Program-made: the position numbers and the translations under genes
Notes under the pieces: model-generated
Database searches by the model: none
The model's input: only the letters and a program-made list of their open reading frames with translations
What the model was told of the DNA's origin: nothing
Shown here: piece by piece, positions 25,281 through 34,561 of the stretch
Layout of the letters: the number at the start of each line of letters is the position of its first letter
How positions within the stretch are numbered: the first letter of the stretch is position 1
Source: Desulfobulbaceae bacterium
Lineage (GTDB): Bacteria; Desulfobacterota; Desulfobulbia; Desulfobulbales; Desulfocapsaceae
Assembly (NCBI GenBank): GCA_026988015.1
Contig: JALSMA010000081.1
Location: 1 to 64,000 of the forward strand
Direction of reading: 5' to 3'
DNA: 64,000 nt

Positions 25281-26645
25281 TTATATTTCATCCTGCTTGT
25301 CACTCTCCCTTCTGTCCTGACGTTCTCCGGAGTCTTCCTTTCTTTCACTGAGCAGCAGTCCTAAAGATTCAACGGTCTGTTTTAACGGGGTTGTTTCGTC
25401 GTAACCCTGGCGGAGAAAGGAGTTGATATCGTCAATTTTACTGATGGCAAAATCAATTTTTGGATTTGACCCACTGGCGTAGGCACCTATATTGATAAGG
25501 TCTTCAGCCTCATTGTAAGTTGCAAGCACATTGCGGGCACGACCGGCAAGCTCAATGTGTCTGGCATGGGTAATTTCTCTCATTATTCTGCTGGCTGAGT
25601 TCATTACGTCGATGGCGGGGTAGTGGTTTTTGGCTGCAAGGGCGCGCGAAAGAACGATGTGACCATCGAGTATGGAGCGTACAGAGTCTGCAACAGGTTC
25701 TGTCATGTCATCTCCATCTACAAGTACCGTATAAAGACCAGTAATTGATCCTTTTCCAGAAAATCTCCCGGCGCGCTCAAGTAGCTTCGGTAATGTCGCA
25801 AAAACGGACGGAGTGTAGCCCTTAGTTGTCGGTGGTTCTCCAATGGCAAGACCTATTTCTCTCATAGCCATTGCAAAACGAGTCACAGAATCCATCATCA
25901 AGAGGACATTTTTACCCTTGTTGCAGAAATATTCAGCAATGGATGTTGCAACGAATGCACCGCGCATACGAAGCAGGGGGGACTGGTCGGAGGTGACCAC
26001 AACAATAACGGATCTGGCAAGACCCTCTTTTCCCAGGTCCCGTTCAATAAATTCCCGTACCTCACGACCACGCTCCCCAATAAGAGCAATGACATTAATG
26101 TCTGCTCTGGCATAACGTGCCATCATCCCGAGAAGAACACTTTTTCCAACACCTGAACCGGCCATTATTCCCAGTCGCTGCCCCATTCCACAGGTGATAA
26201 GACCATTTATAGCACGTATTCCAAGATCAAGAGGTTCGCTGATGTTTTTTCTTTCCATTGGGCCAGGTGGTAGAGAATATATCTGTTTCTCCTCCTCAAG
26301 CAAAGGAACGGCCTGGCTGTCGAGAGGGTTTTCCATGGCATCGATGACACGGCCAAGTAGGTTCGGGCCTACTTTGATGGTGGCACTTGCCTTGATGACA
26401 CGAATTTTGGAACCCGGCCCAAGTCCCCGAAGTTCACCAAGTGGCATCAGTAATGCTCTTGACTCTTTGAAACCTACAATCTCAGCAAGAACCGGTTCTG
26501 ATTTATCAAGGGGGGTGAGCTCACAAAGTGACCCGACAGATGCATAGGGACAGTGTCCCTCGATAATAAGTCCAACGATTCGTGTCACTTTCCCCCATAT
26601 ACGAATGGGATGAATATCATCGATGGATCCAGAAAAAAGTGTCAT
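25281..26645 (-). CDS. fliI: Flagellum-specific ATPase FliI
   Basis: FliI is the export ATPase, related to the F1 beta subunit. The 454 residues carry Walker A MAGSGVGKSVLLGMMARYA, the GERGREVREFIE element, Walker B KNVLLMMDSVTRFAMAMREIGLAIGEPPTTKGYTPSVF and the family's C-terminal domain. The last 30 residues are highly charged (SERKEDSGERQDRRESDKQDE), an extension beyond the usual end. fliH ends 45 nt upstream. Confidence 0.97.
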   Translation of the reverse strand: MTLFSGSIDDIHPIRIWGKVTRIVGLIIEGHCPYASVGSLCELTPLDKSEPVLAEIVGFKESRALLMPLGELRGLGPGSKIRVIKASATIKVGPNLLGRVIDAMENPLDSQAVPLLEEEKQIYSLPPGPMERKNISEPLDLGIRAINGLITCGMGQRLGIMAGSGVGKSVLLGMMARYARADINVIALIGERGREVREFIERDLGKEGLARSVIVVVTSDQSPLLRMRGAFVATSIAEYFCNKGKNVLLMMDSVTRFAMAMREIGLAIGEPPTTKGYTPSVFATLPKLLERAGRFSGKGSITGLYTVLVDGDDMTEPVADSVRSILDGHIVLSRALAAKNHYPAIDVMNSASRIMREITHARHIELAGRARNVLATYNEAEDLINIGAYASGSNPKIDFAISKIDDINSFLRQGYDETTPLKQTVESLGLLLSERKEDSGERQDRRESDKQDEI

Positions 26646-26690
26646 GAAATGCCCTTATAATCGCACTTTAGTGGTGAGTAAACAACAATA

Positions 26691-27509
26691 TCAGGATTGC
26701 TGATCATGGTCGTGAAGGGTATCTTCTGCAAGCACTGAGTCCTGGATTACTTTGATCTGGCTTGCAATGGTTGCGTCTACAGTGCAGCAGGTTGATTCGA
26801 GCTTGCAACCACCGCGTTCAACGGTCGCATCCGGTTTGAGTACTATGTTATCCAGGCCGCTGATAGAGTCTATTATCTCTTTTTTCCTGGCTTCAACGGC
26901 TTTGAAATCATCAGGATTTATCTGGATCTGAAATGCATCTGATTTCACAGCCAGGTGAATGGCATCCTTGATGGTTGCGACTATTGTCTCTTCCTGTTCT
27001 GTGACTGAATGTCTGATGATTTTTTCGCTTATGGCAAGAACCAGCTCTTTCATCTCTCCAGCGCTGTTCTGGAGAATGGTTTCCCTTAATCTGTCGAGTT
27101 CTGTACAGATTTGAATAAGTGTCTGAGTGCTGTCCTCAAAGTCCTCCTCAGCTTGTTGTCTTCCAGCGGCAACCCCGGCTGTAAAAGCATTTTCACGAAT
27201 AATATCGACATCTATAGTTGGCTCTGCCTGGGGGAAATCAGGTGAGGGCCTGTCAGTAATGACAGCAGCTTCATAGTCGGGAGTAGGGGGCGTATCAACT
27301 GGTTCTGCTTCCATTTCCTGATCTTCTGGGACAGGGGGCATTGTTTCTGGCACAATGTCAGGATGAACCACTTGAGTCGCAGTTGCAGGGGTTTCCTCTT
27401 CCTGTACTATGGATTCCCAGACGGGTTCTCCTGCTGAAGGTGAGCTGTCCCGGAGAACTGCTTTTTTTTGAAAAGCTGTATTTGTCTTGTAAAATCTAGA
27501 CAAGCTCAT
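26691..27509 (-). CDS. fliH: Flagellar export regulator FliH
   Basis: FliH binds FliI and the C ring. The ORF track begins in the fliG frame at 27551. The ATG at 27509 (MSLSRFYKTNTAFQKKAV) has GGAGG about 6 nt upstream and overlaps the fliG stop by 14 nt, giving 272 residues. Residues about 30-100 are acidic and Pro-rich. The C-terminal half has the FliH/V-ATPase E-type helices (GVAAGRQQAEEDFEDSTQTLIQICTELDRLRETIL) and the domain ending in PDATVERGGCKLESTCCTVDATIASQIKVI. Confidence 0.93.
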   Translation of the reverse strand: MSLSRFYKTNTAFQKKAVLRDSSPSAGEPVWESIVQEEETPATATQVVHPDIVPETMPPVPEDQEMEAEPVDTPPTPDYEAAVITDRPSPDFPQAEPTIDVDIIRENAFTAGVAAGRQQAEEDFEDSTQTLIQICTELDRLRETILQNSAGEMKELVLAISEKIIRHSVTEQEETIVATIKDAIHLAVKSDAFQIQINPDDFKAVEARKKEIIDSISGLDNIVLKPDATVERGGCKLESTCCTVDATIASQIKVIQDSVLAEDTLHDHDQQS

Positions 27510-28500
27510 CGCCTCCTCCGGAGCCAAGTACCAACTTCCCTTCTTCTTCAAGCTTCATTGCAATCTTTACAATAGACTGCTGCATTGCTTCAACTTCTGA
27601 GAGGCGTACTGGGCCCATAGCCTCAAGGTCATCGCGGATCATGTCAGCAGCACGAGCTGACATATTGGCAAATATTTTCTCCTGCATCTCGTCAGAGGCT
27701 GTTTTCAGAGCCATGGTAAGAGAATCGTTGTTTACTTCGCGAAGAATCATCTGAAGCGATCTGCCATCAAGTGCGGTAAGGTTCTCGAAAGTAAACATCC
27801 GTTTTCTGATCTCTTCAACCATGTCAGGATCGTTTTCTTCGATATCGTCAAGGATATCAGCATCAATGCTGTTTTTAAGATTGTTCAAGATATCCACGAC
27901 CTTGTCAATACCTCCAACCTGACTCTGTTTTTTTGTGCCCACCATTCCAATTTCTCTGTGTAACGCATCTTCAATTTTAGTGATCACTTCAGAAGACACT
28001 TTTTCTATTTTTGCAATACGGTATATAACATCGGCACGCATGTTCTCAGGAAGATGCGAAAGAATTTCACTTGCATGCCCAACATGCTGTGTTGAGAGAA
28101 CCAGGGAGACTGTCTGGGGATGCTCTTTTTCCAACAGTCCTGCAACCATTGTTGGTTGCATAAGTGCTATTGTTTCAAGGGGGCGGGTTTCTGTCCCTGA
28201 TATGAATTGATCAAGGAGATCCTCGGTTCTTTTGCCTCCATCTAGGTTCGAAAGGGTCTTTTTCGCAAATTCACTGCCCTTGATAAAGAGCCCTGCAAAT
28301 TGTCTTTGGGCTTCTTCAAAACTGGTGAAAACCTGTTCTTTGATATCTTCCGGGATGTGATCAATGGTGGCAATTGTTCGGGTGACGACTCCAATTTCCT
28401 CATCACTTAATTCTTCAAATATTTTAGCGGCAGCCTCTTCCCCGAGACACATAAGGAGAACAGCAGCTTTGTTCAGTCCAGTGAGGGTTTCAAAACTCAT
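27496..28500 (-). CDS. fliG: Flagellar motor switch protein FliG
   Basis: FliG is the C-ring protein that contacts the stators and generates torque. The 334 residues start LTGLNKAAVLLMCLGEEAAAKIFEELSDEEI and include the EHPQT motif (LEKEHPQTVSLVLS). The C-terminal domain has the charged torque helix region LALKTASDEMQEKIFANMSARAADMIRDDLEAMGPVRLSEVE. Full length. It follows fliF by 3 nt and overlaps fliH. Confidence 0.97.
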   Translation of the reverse strand: MSFETLTGLNKAAVLLMCLGEEAAAKIFEELSDEEIGVVTRTIATIDHIPEDIKEQVFTSFEEAQRQFAGLFIKGSEFAKKTLSNLDGGKRTEDLLDQFISGTETRPLETIALMQPTMVAGLLEKEHPQTVSLVLSTQHVGHASEILSHLPENMRADVIYRIAKIEKVSSEVITKIEDALHREIGMVGTKKQSQVGGIDKVVDILNNLKNSIDADILDDIEENDPDMVEEIRKRMFTFENLTALDGRSLQMILREVNNDSLTMALKTASDEMQEKIFANMSARAADMIRDDLEAMGPVRLSEVEAMQQSIVKIAMKLEEEGKLVLGSGGGDELV

Positions 28501-28503
28501 AAT

Positions 28504-30150
28504 TTAACCTTCGTTTATCCAGTTTTTGATTATGTAGGCAGTTGGAACATGATTATTCATAACTTCATTGCGAAGAGATATTACCGAATCTGAAACAACT
28601 TCTTCCAATTCATCATTTTTCTCACGCTCCTGTTCAGCACGGATTTTAGCCATTTTCATTTCCTGAACAGCTTTTTCGAGTTCCGTAACGGTGTCGTTAT
28701 GATCAGTTACCTCACCTTTCATGGTCTTTATAATAGGCCTGACAAGGAGAAAGTAAAAGAGGAGGGCCCCAAGTGAAAGAAGGCCTATCTTGACTAGAGG
28801 CAGGTATTCATAAAGGAGATTTCCCGGCATTTCTTCAGCAAGAAGCTGGTCGTCGGAAGAAACCATAAATGGCATAGAGGCCACGTTTATGTTGTCACCT
28901 CTTGCAACATTGAGTCCAAGGGCGCTTGAAACCATTGTTTCAATGGCAAGTAATTCTTTTTCACTTCTTGTTATTACTGTGGGTTGTGTTTCGTCATCCT
29001 TTGCAGGGAGTATTTTGTCTGCGAGAAGAACTGAAACCGAGAGGCTTTTTATGGTTCCCACGGGGTTTACGGTCTTGCTGATGGTCTTACTGATTTCGTA
29101 GTTGGTTGTACGTGATGTTTTGGAGGAAGGTGTACCGGTAGAACCACCAATGGCGCTACCATTTCCCTGGAGATTGGACTCAACACCTGGTATTCCACCA
29201 GATGTTACTCCGCCACTGCTTTCTTCCTGAAGCTGTTCGCTGCGGATTACAGGTTCTTCACCATCAAATAGTTCTTCAGTTTTTTCTACTTTTGCAAAAT
29301 CAAGATTGGCAGTAACCCTGACCATTGCCTGGCCATATCCCATGGTTTTATCCAGTAAATCCTGGGCCCTGCTTTCCATTCTCCGTTCAAGTTCCTGCTG
29401 AAAAACCAGCATGTCAACGGAGAAACGCTGTTCGTCGTCTTTTTTGGCTCTTCCCTCAAGAACTTTTCCAGAGCTGTCGATTACAGTAACATTCTCGGGG
29501 GTGAGTCCTTCCACAGAACCTGAAACGAGATGTATGATCCCTTGAACCTGATCACGGTCAAGGGTATCACCTTCTGCAAGAGTCAAAATGATTGATGATG
29601 TGGCCTGTTTCTGTTGATTTTTGAAAAGTCTTTTTTCCGGAAGTGCGAGATGTACCCTGGTAGCTCTGACTGGCGCAAGAGAAGTTATGGTTCTTGCAAG
29701 TTCACCCTGTAATGCCCTTGTGTAGTTAACTTTTTGCACAAAATCAGTGAGTGCAAATGATTGTTTGTCGAAGATCTCAAAACCAACACCGCCTCCTGAA
29801 GGCAGGCCGTTAGAGGCAAGCTCGAGTCTGGTTTCATAAAGTGTATTTGCTGAAATCCAAATATTTTTGCCATTATTTTTGAGCTGATAGTCAATTTTCT
29901 GACCCTTTAACCAGGAAACCACTGCCGCAGCATCTTTTTCTGCAAGATTGGCATAAAGCAACTGGTAATCCGCTGTCCTGGCCTGAATAATAATAACGGC
30001 AAAAACAACAAGACAGATGACCGCTACTGAAACCAGTGCTATTATCCTGGATAAAGGCCATTCTTTAATAATCGCGGTCAGGTTCTTTTTCTCAGGGATT
30101 GAGATTTCCTCTTCAGGTGATCGCTGTTGGGTGATGTCTTCTTCGGCCAT
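28504..30150 (-). CDS. fliF: Flagellar MS-ring protein FliF
   Basis: FliF forms the membrane MS ring on which the basal body is built. The 548 residues have two membrane helices (IIALVSVAVICLVVFAVIIIQ and LVKIGLLSLGALLFYFLLVRPI) around a periplasmic region. The ring-building motifs YQLLYANLAEKDAAAVVSWLK, GGGVGFEIFDKQSFALTDFVQKVNYTRALQGELARTI and RVHLALPEKRLF are present. An AAGGAA ribosome site precedes the ATG. The 202-nt gap to fliE is mostly repeat copy A. Confidence 0.97.
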   Translation of the reverse strand: MAEEDITQQRSPEEEISIPEKKNLTAIIKEWPLSRIIALVSVAVICLVVFAVIIIQARTADYQLLYANLAEKDAAAVVSWLKGQKIDYQLKNNGKNIWISANTLYETRLELASNGLPSGGGVGFEIFDKQSFALTDFVQKVNYTRALQGELARTITSLAPVRATRVHLALPEKRLFKNQQKQATSSIILTLAEGDTLDRDQVQGIIHLVSGSVEGLTPENVTVIDSSGKVLEGRAKKDDEQRFSVDMLVFQQELERRMESRAQDLLDKTMGYGQAMVRVTANLDFAKVEKTEELFDGEEPVIRSEQLQEESSGGVTSGGIPGVESNLQGNGSAIGGSTGTPSSKTSRTTNYEISKTISKTVNPVGTIKSLSVSVLLADKILPAKDDETQPTVITRSEKELLAIETMVSSALGLNVARGDNINVASMPFMVSSDDQLLAEEMPGNLLYEYLPLVKIGLLSLGALLFYFLLVRPIIKTMKGEVTDHNDTVTELEKAVQEMKMAKIRAEQEREKNDELEEVVSDSVISLRNEVMNNHVPTAYIIKNWINEG

Positions 30151-30219
30151 GAAAAATTCCTTTTTTTACATGGATTAATAATAAAAAACGTCAGATAAAA
30201 GACTGATATTTCTAAATCT

Positions 30220-30354
30220 GACAAGCTCGTAAAAAGGTCAATTGACAGATGGCTAAATAGGTAAGCGTAGACTCCGAGAAACTCCAGACAAAACCCTGGG
30301 GCCTCTCCCTCATGGGCTTACAACAAGTAAGTGGAGATTTTTTACGACACCATC
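30220..30354 (-). repeat. Dispersed non-coding repeat, copy A (135 bp)
   Basis: Read on the minus strand it begins GATGGTGTCGTAAAAA and ends GACCTTTTTACGAGCTTGTC. Both ends match copies B-D, while the middle differs from them. Flanks are AGATAT on the fliE side and AGATTT on the fliF side, a 5-of-6 match that may be a worn target duplication. The fliE stop codon TGA lies across the element border. It has no open reading frame. Confidence 0.7.
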
Positions 30355-30652
30355 ATATCTGCATTCGCATAACTTCTTCGTAGGCCTGCATGGCTTTATT
30401 GCGGAACTGGACCAGCATTTTGAGGGAAATATCAGCCTTTTCAACACTAATCATAACCTCATGCAGATTTTTGGCCTGTCCACTCTGCAAATCCTGAATT
30501 GCCTTATCTCCTTCTGCCTCAGCTTTTACAGCCTGCTGAATAGTTGACTGGATAACTGACGAAAAATCTGCACCAACTTTCGCTATAGCATTCGTTTCGG
30601 CGGGTTGTAATGGAAGGGGGCTGACTGCCCCTGGGTTTGTAATTTGGTTCAT
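30353..30652 (-). CDS. fliE: Hook-basal body junction protein FliE
   Basis: FliE links the MS ring to the rod. The 99 residues show the FliE pattern FSSVIQSTIQQAVKAEAEGDKAIQDLQSGQAKNLHEVMISVEKADISLKMLVQFRNKAMQAYEEVMRMQI, complete to the normal end. The stop codon TGA is shared with the first bases of repeat copy A, which lies directly downstream. flgC ends 6 nt upstream. Confidence 0.96.
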   Translation of the reverse strand: MNQITNPGAVSPLPLQPAETNAIAKVGADFSSVIQSTIQQAVKAEAEGDKAIQDLQSGQAKNLHEVMISVEKADISLKMLVQFRNKAMQAYEEVMRMQI

Positions 30653-30658
30653 TTTTTA

Positions 30659-31078
30659 TTATCTCCCTATCTCAAGCGCTTTAAGTGCCATACGTTTTGC
30701 TGACTTGATTACTGTTGTATTTGCCTCATAAGACCGGGTTGCTGACATCATATCAACCATTTCTTTTATGACGCTGATATTTGGCATGGCAACGTAGCCA
30801 TCGTCTCCAGCATCCGGGTGAGAGGGGTCATATATCCTTTTAGGCTCCTCTTTGTTTTCAACAATCTTTGAAACCTCAACACCTTGAATGGATTGATCGA
30901 GTTCCTCTTTAAAAGAGATGGGTTTTGTCTGAAAATAAACTGATTTCTTTTTATACGGTCCACCTTCCGGCGTGGATGTGGTTTCCACATTGGCAAGATT
31001 GGAACTTATGGTGTTTAAGCGTATTCTCTGTGCTTTGAGTGCCGATGCGCTGATATCAAATGTAGTGAAAATATCCAT
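30659..31078 (-). CDS. flgC: Proximal rod protein FlgC
   Basis: FlgC is a proximal rod subunit. The 139 residues begin MDIFTTFDISASALKAQRIRLNTISSNLANVETT and end in MMSATRSYEANTTVIKSAKRMALKALEIGR, both diagnostic. A GAGG ribosome site precedes the ATG. It lies 18 nt after flgB and 6 nt before fliE, in the standard flgB-flgC-fliE order. Confidence 0.97.
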   Translation of the reverse strand: MDIFTTFDISASALKAQRIRLNTISSNLANVETTSTPEGGPYKKKSVYFQTKPISFKEELDQSIQGVEVSKIVENKEEPKRIYDPSHPDAGDDGYVAMPNISVIKEMVDMMSATRSYEANTTVIKSAKRMALKALEIGR

Positions 31079-31096
31079 TGTGGGCCTCAGTATAAA

Positions 31097-31510
31097 TTAT
31101 TTTCCTTCCCTAACGATGTAGCTGAGAAGAGCGATTTTCTTTTTCAAGAGCTGGGCAGCTGTTTCGTAGAGCAGTTCGTTTTCTGACAGCGCAATCATTT
31201 CCATATCAACACTGACACTGTTTTCGTCACCAAGCCCGGTCTCATCCTCTATGGTAATAACCCTGCCAGATACAGAGTTGACGTCGGTTGGAGAAAAGCC
31301 GATATGTTTATTATGGGTTGTGACCAGCGCCCCTGGTTTGTTGGTGATTGCTTGCTGTAATTCCTCTTCAAATTCATAAACTTTTTTTGAATATCCCGGA
31401 GTTTCAGCGTTGGCAATATTACTTGCAATGATCCTTTGGTTTGTTGATCGAAGGTCTAAAACTTTCTGCAATAGATGTATATTGGAATCAAAAGGGTCTA
31501 AAGGATTCAT
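31097..31510 (-). CDS. flgB: Proximal rod protein FlgB
   Basis: FlgB is a proximal rod subunit. The 137-residue protein contains LQKVLDLRSTNQRIIASNIANAETPGYSKKVYEFEEEL near the start and ENSVSVDMEMIALSENELLYETAAQLLKKKIALLSYIVREGK at the end, as usual for FlgB. It begins 32 nt after the TPR gene and is probably cotranscribed with it. Confidence 0.96.
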   Translation of the reverse strand: MNPLDPFDSNIHLLQKVLDLRSTNQRIIASNIANAETPGYSKKVYEFEEELQQAITNKPGALVTTHNKHIGFSPTDVNSVSGRVITIEDETGLGDENSVSVDMEMIALSENELLYETAAQLLKKKIALLSYIVREGK

Positions 31511-31542
31511 GGTTTACTTATTGTCCTCAGTCTGATGACTGT

Positions 31543-33948
31543 TTAGAGAATGTTGATTAGTTGAATTTCTTTTCTGGCCAGTTTTATCCATAGGGTATTA
31601 CTACCTGTTTCGACAAGTTCCTTGTAGAGTTTTAGAGCTGTCTTTTTTTCGCCCTTATTCTTATGGAGTTCACCCATACGGTATAGGGCCTGATCGTGAT
31701 GTTCAGATTCTTTAGGGATTCTTGCAAATAAAGTACCCGCTTTATTGAATTCTCCGAGTTGGTAGAAACTTTCTGCTAAAATAAAATTACTGCGGCCCTG
31801 TTTTTCCGTTTTTATGGTGAGAGGTCTGTCGAGAATCTCAACAACCTTTTTATAGTTATCCTCATGGAAGTATAGCGCTGCTGCAAGGAGAGAAAAATCT
31901 TCAGTTGAGGGGATAGAATCAGGAAGAAGATTTATAGCTTGTTTGAAGTTTTCTTCAGCAAGTAGACTTTTTATGCGAAGTATTAGAATTTCAGTAGTAT
32001 ACTTACCGTTTGGATAGCGGAAGCTGTACTGATCTGCATAATCTTCAACTATGTTATAGGCGCCATGTTCATATGATGCTATGATCAGAGGCAGGTAATA
32101 CTGTTCTTTCTGATCTTCAGAGGAAAGTGTAATCAGGTATAAATAGAGTTTTGATGCCTCATTGTAGATTCCAATGGAGTTGTATGAATCTGCTAGTTCT
32201 GCCAGGAGACCGATATCAACCCAGTTCTTCAGAAAAAGTTTTCTGTTTTGTTTCGCAAGCACCAGGGCTTCAACATATTGCTGGTTGGCCACATACTCCT
32301 TTATAACTTTTGGAAATAATTCAATGAGAAGTGCCTGTCCAGTTTGATAGAGTTCGCCCATCCTGAAGTTCCGTAAAAACTTCATGATAAGTTGTACACT
32401 TTTGATATTTTCATTGTTGAGACGATAGATGAGTGCTTCTTTAAAACTTGCCTCTTCGCGAATGGCACGGGTGGCAGACTTTTCTGCAAAGGCATGGTAG
32501 TAGAGAAGGGCATTGCCGCTCCAGTTCTCAAGGGTCAGATACCGGAGATCTGTCTTTTTCATTGCGCCGCGAAATCCGGCTTCGGTACCAGGATACGTGT
32601 TTTCTATCCGTGCGAAATAATCAATCATTTCGGTTGCAGGTGTGTAGTGAAGCTCAGCGAGGTGCTTTCGGTAGTTGACAATGCCAAGCTTGGCTTTGTC
32701 CTGCAGGTGGCTGCTTAATGTTGTGTAACAACGAGATGAATCCGAGAACTGTTTTTGTTGGTAAAGGGTGTCACAGTACCCGTTTAAAGAGAAAATCTTA
32801 TTAAGAAGCAGTTCATATTTTTCAAGCAGCTGATACCCTATGTAGGCTTTTATGAGATCTCCGGTGCCATACCAGTAGTCAGCTTGCCTTAACTCCTTGA
32901 TAATTGAGGTATCTTCCGGGAAAGCTATGTCGTCACGTTTGAGAAGTTCACCCATCCTCGTGTATTGTCCGGTGGCAAGAGCCGTCTCAATCTGAGTAAT
33001 AAGAAAATACGGAGTTAAAGGGTTTGCCTGCGTCATTGACTGCTGCAGTTTGCGGAGTTCAAAATCCGCGATAAACGGGTCTTCAAACCTGGCACGAAGG
33101 AGTATTAGGAGGTATTTGGCAAAAACACCTATTTCTTCGTCTGTATATTCATCTGCAAGGAGATAAAGCTGTTTGTAGGCATCAGTAAAATTGTGGTCTC
33201 GGGACAGAACTTCTCCGTAGGTAAGTGCTAGTTTTTTCTTTATTTCTGGATCCGATTCGACGGTGATTTGCTTAAGGAGAAGGGGGAGGATGTCATTCCA
33301 GAGATTTTTCCTGGCAAGTCCATATATTTCATCACTGAGCAAGAGCCGATTTTCCTGTTTGGCTGGAAGAAGATATCCTATAGCTGGAAAAGGCAGCATA
33401 GTGAACTGTACGGGCATACTTACTTCTATTTTTGATTCGTAGAGTTTAAAAAAACTTTTCCAGTCAGCAGCGTAGGGTGTTGCAATCAACGGGTTAGAGA
33501 AATCCTTCGTTGTTCGTTCAAGAATGGTTAGCCCCTGCAGTTTTGATGAGAAGTTTGGCAGGGCGGAACTGTACGGATTGCCGAGCAGAATATTGACTGT
33601 CAATTTATTCTCAGTCTCACTGGGAGTTACCTCAAAACGTTGCGGCGGATATCTGAAAAATAATGAAAGGATTGTTTTGTTATTTTTATTTTGTGACAAA
33701 ATTTTGACTATCTTGTCGTCAGGGGGGAAAAGTGTGAGTTTTGGGTCTAAGGTTGTTTTTTCAAGGATAAAATCAACACGTTTTCCACGAATGTTAGAGC
33801 GATATCGTGGGAGTGAGGAAAAAGAGCAGTACAGCTCAATGCTGTCTTTGGTATCTATTTTGTTGATCCTGGTGAGAATGCTCCCTGCGTAGATCAGGTG
33901 TGGGATTGTCAGTTGAATAATAAAAAGTATGGTGAAGAATAATTTCAT
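31543..33948 (-). CDS. Periplasmic AMIN-like/TPR protein upstream of flgB
   Basis: An 801-residue exported protein (signal peptide MKLFFTILFIIQLTIPHLIYAGS). Residues about 25-125 are beta-rich with an AMIN-like pattern (RGKRVDFILEKTT, TILSLFFRYPPQRFEVTPSE). From about 190 onward it is helical with TPR-like pairs throughout, clearest near the end in AESFYQLGEFNKAGTLFARIPKESEHHDQALYRMGELHKNKGEKKTALKLYKEL. Its place at the head of the flgB-flgC-fliE group, behind a sigma54-type promoter, suggests a periplasmic scaffold around the motor. The beta domain plus long helical repeat recalls Campylobacter PflA in general build, but I cannot show homology. Confidence 0.8.
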   Translation of the reverse strand: MKLFFTILFIIQLTIPHLIYAGSILTRINKIDTKDSIELYCSFSSLPRYRSNIRGKRVDFILEKTTLDPKLTLFPPDDKIVKILSQNKNNKTILSLFFRYPPQRFEVTPSETENKLTVNILLGNPYSSALPNFSSKLQGLTILERTTKDFSNPLIATPYAADWKSFFKLYESKIEVSMPVQFTMLPFPAIGYLLPAKQENRLLLSDEIYGLARKNLWNDILPLLLKQITVESDPEIKKKLALTYGEVLSRDHNFTDAYKQLYLLADEYTDEEIGVFAKYLLILLRARFEDPFIADFELRKLQQSMTQANPLTPYFLITQIETALATGQYTRMGELLKRDDIAFPEDTSIIKELRQADYWYGTGDLIKAYIGYQLLEKYELLLNKIFSLNGYCDTLYQQKQFSDSSRCYTTLSSHLQDKAKLGIVNYRKHLAELHYTPATEMIDYFARIENTYPGTEAGFRGAMKKTDLRYLTLENWSGNALLYYHAFAEKSATRAIREEASFKEALIYRLNNENIKSVQLIMKFLRNFRMGELYQTGQALLIELFPKVIKEYVANQQYVEALVLAKQNRKLFLKNWVDIGLLAELADSYNSIGIYNEASKLYLYLITLSSEDQKEQYYLPLIIASYEHGAYNIVEDYADQYSFRYPNGKYTTEILILRIKSLLAEENFKQAINLLPDSIPSTEDFSLLAAALYFHEDNYKKVVEILDRPLTIKTEKQGRSNFILAESFYQLGEFNKAGTLFARIPKESEHHDQALYRMGELHKNKGEKKTALKLYKELVETGSNTLWIKLARKEIQLINIL

Positions 33949-33984
33949 CGTGTACCGGTATTTAGATTATGTTTACGATTGCAA

Positions 33985-34000
33985 TGCAAGAAACATTCCA
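33985..34000 (-). promoter_or_regulatory. Candidate sigma54 promoter of the TPR-flgB-flgC-fliE group
   Basis: On the minus strand TGGAATGTTTCTTGCA: TGG, G at position 7 and TTGCA match the TGGCACG-N4-TTGCW consensus, with GG and GC 10 nt apart. It lies 37 nt before the ATG of the TPR gene. The -24 half also forms one arm of the inverted repeat at 33992-34028. Confidence 0.55.
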
Positions 34001-34034
34001 CATTCTTTTGTCAGATTAATGGAATGTTTTTTTT
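33992..34034 (+). terminator. Hairpin with T run upstream of cheY
   Basis: AACATTCCA and TGGAATGTT form a 9-bp stem with a 19-nt loop, followed on the plus strand by a run of T. There is no plus-strand gene upstream in this divergent gap, so it would act either as an attenuator in a long cheY leader or only by chance, since one arm is the sigma54 -24 element on the other strand. Confidence 0.35.
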
Positions 34035-34165
34035 AAAGTTATTTGATTTTTGGTCTAAAAACCTGATATTCTTTTTCATAGTTGTACCTTTTAAAGGTAA
34101 ATTCTGAATGTTCAGGGTTATGAATGATTTAAATGAAAAAAAAGTAATGTTGCAGGAGGTAACAG

Positions 34166-34537
34166 ATGGGAAAAAATGTATTGCTGGTGGACGATTCCAG
34201 TACTATGAGAAAAATAATCGGCAGGTCATTACGTCAGGCTGGGCTAGACTTTGATAATATTTTTGAAGCAGGAGATGGTATTGAAGCCCTTGAGGTTTTA
34301 GAAAAAGAAGATATTGATATCGTTTTGAGTGACATCAATATGCCTAACATGGATGGCATCAGTTTTCTTCGTGAAAAATCCACTCGTGACGGAATTAAAG
34401 ATATTCCGGTTTTAATGATCTCTACAGAAACTGGGGATGATATTATAGGTGAGGCAAAATCTCTTGGTGCTGTGGGTGCTATAAAAAAACCCTTTACTCC
34501 AGATAAGGTAAATGAGGTCCTTGGGCCACTTCTGTAA
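34166..34537 (+). CDS. cheY: CheY-type single-domain response regulator
   Basis: A 123-residue receiver domain alone. The acidic pair is in VLLVDDSST, the phosphorylated aspartate in DIVLSDINMPNMDG, the threonine/serine position in VLMISTET and the lysine in AIKKPFTP, so it should be functional. It starts with a strong GGAGG site and is followed by two cheX genes, so it may be the motor-binding CheY whose phosphate these remove. It is divergent from the flagellar locus. Confidence 0.94.
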   Translation: MGKNVLLVDDSSTMRKIIGRSLRQAGLDFDNIFEAGDGIEALEVLEKEDIDIVLSDINMPNMDGISFLREKSTRDGIKDIPVLMISTETGDDIIGEAKSLGAVGAIKKPFTPDKVNEVLGPLL

Positions 34538-34561
34538 TTAAGCGTGTGAAAGGAGGTTGGC

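Noticed and set aside
33961-34165. Riboswitch before cheY
   Set aside because: Only one simple hairpin is present; no conserved aptamer-like sequence was recognised and one arm is explained by the opposite-strand sigma54 core.
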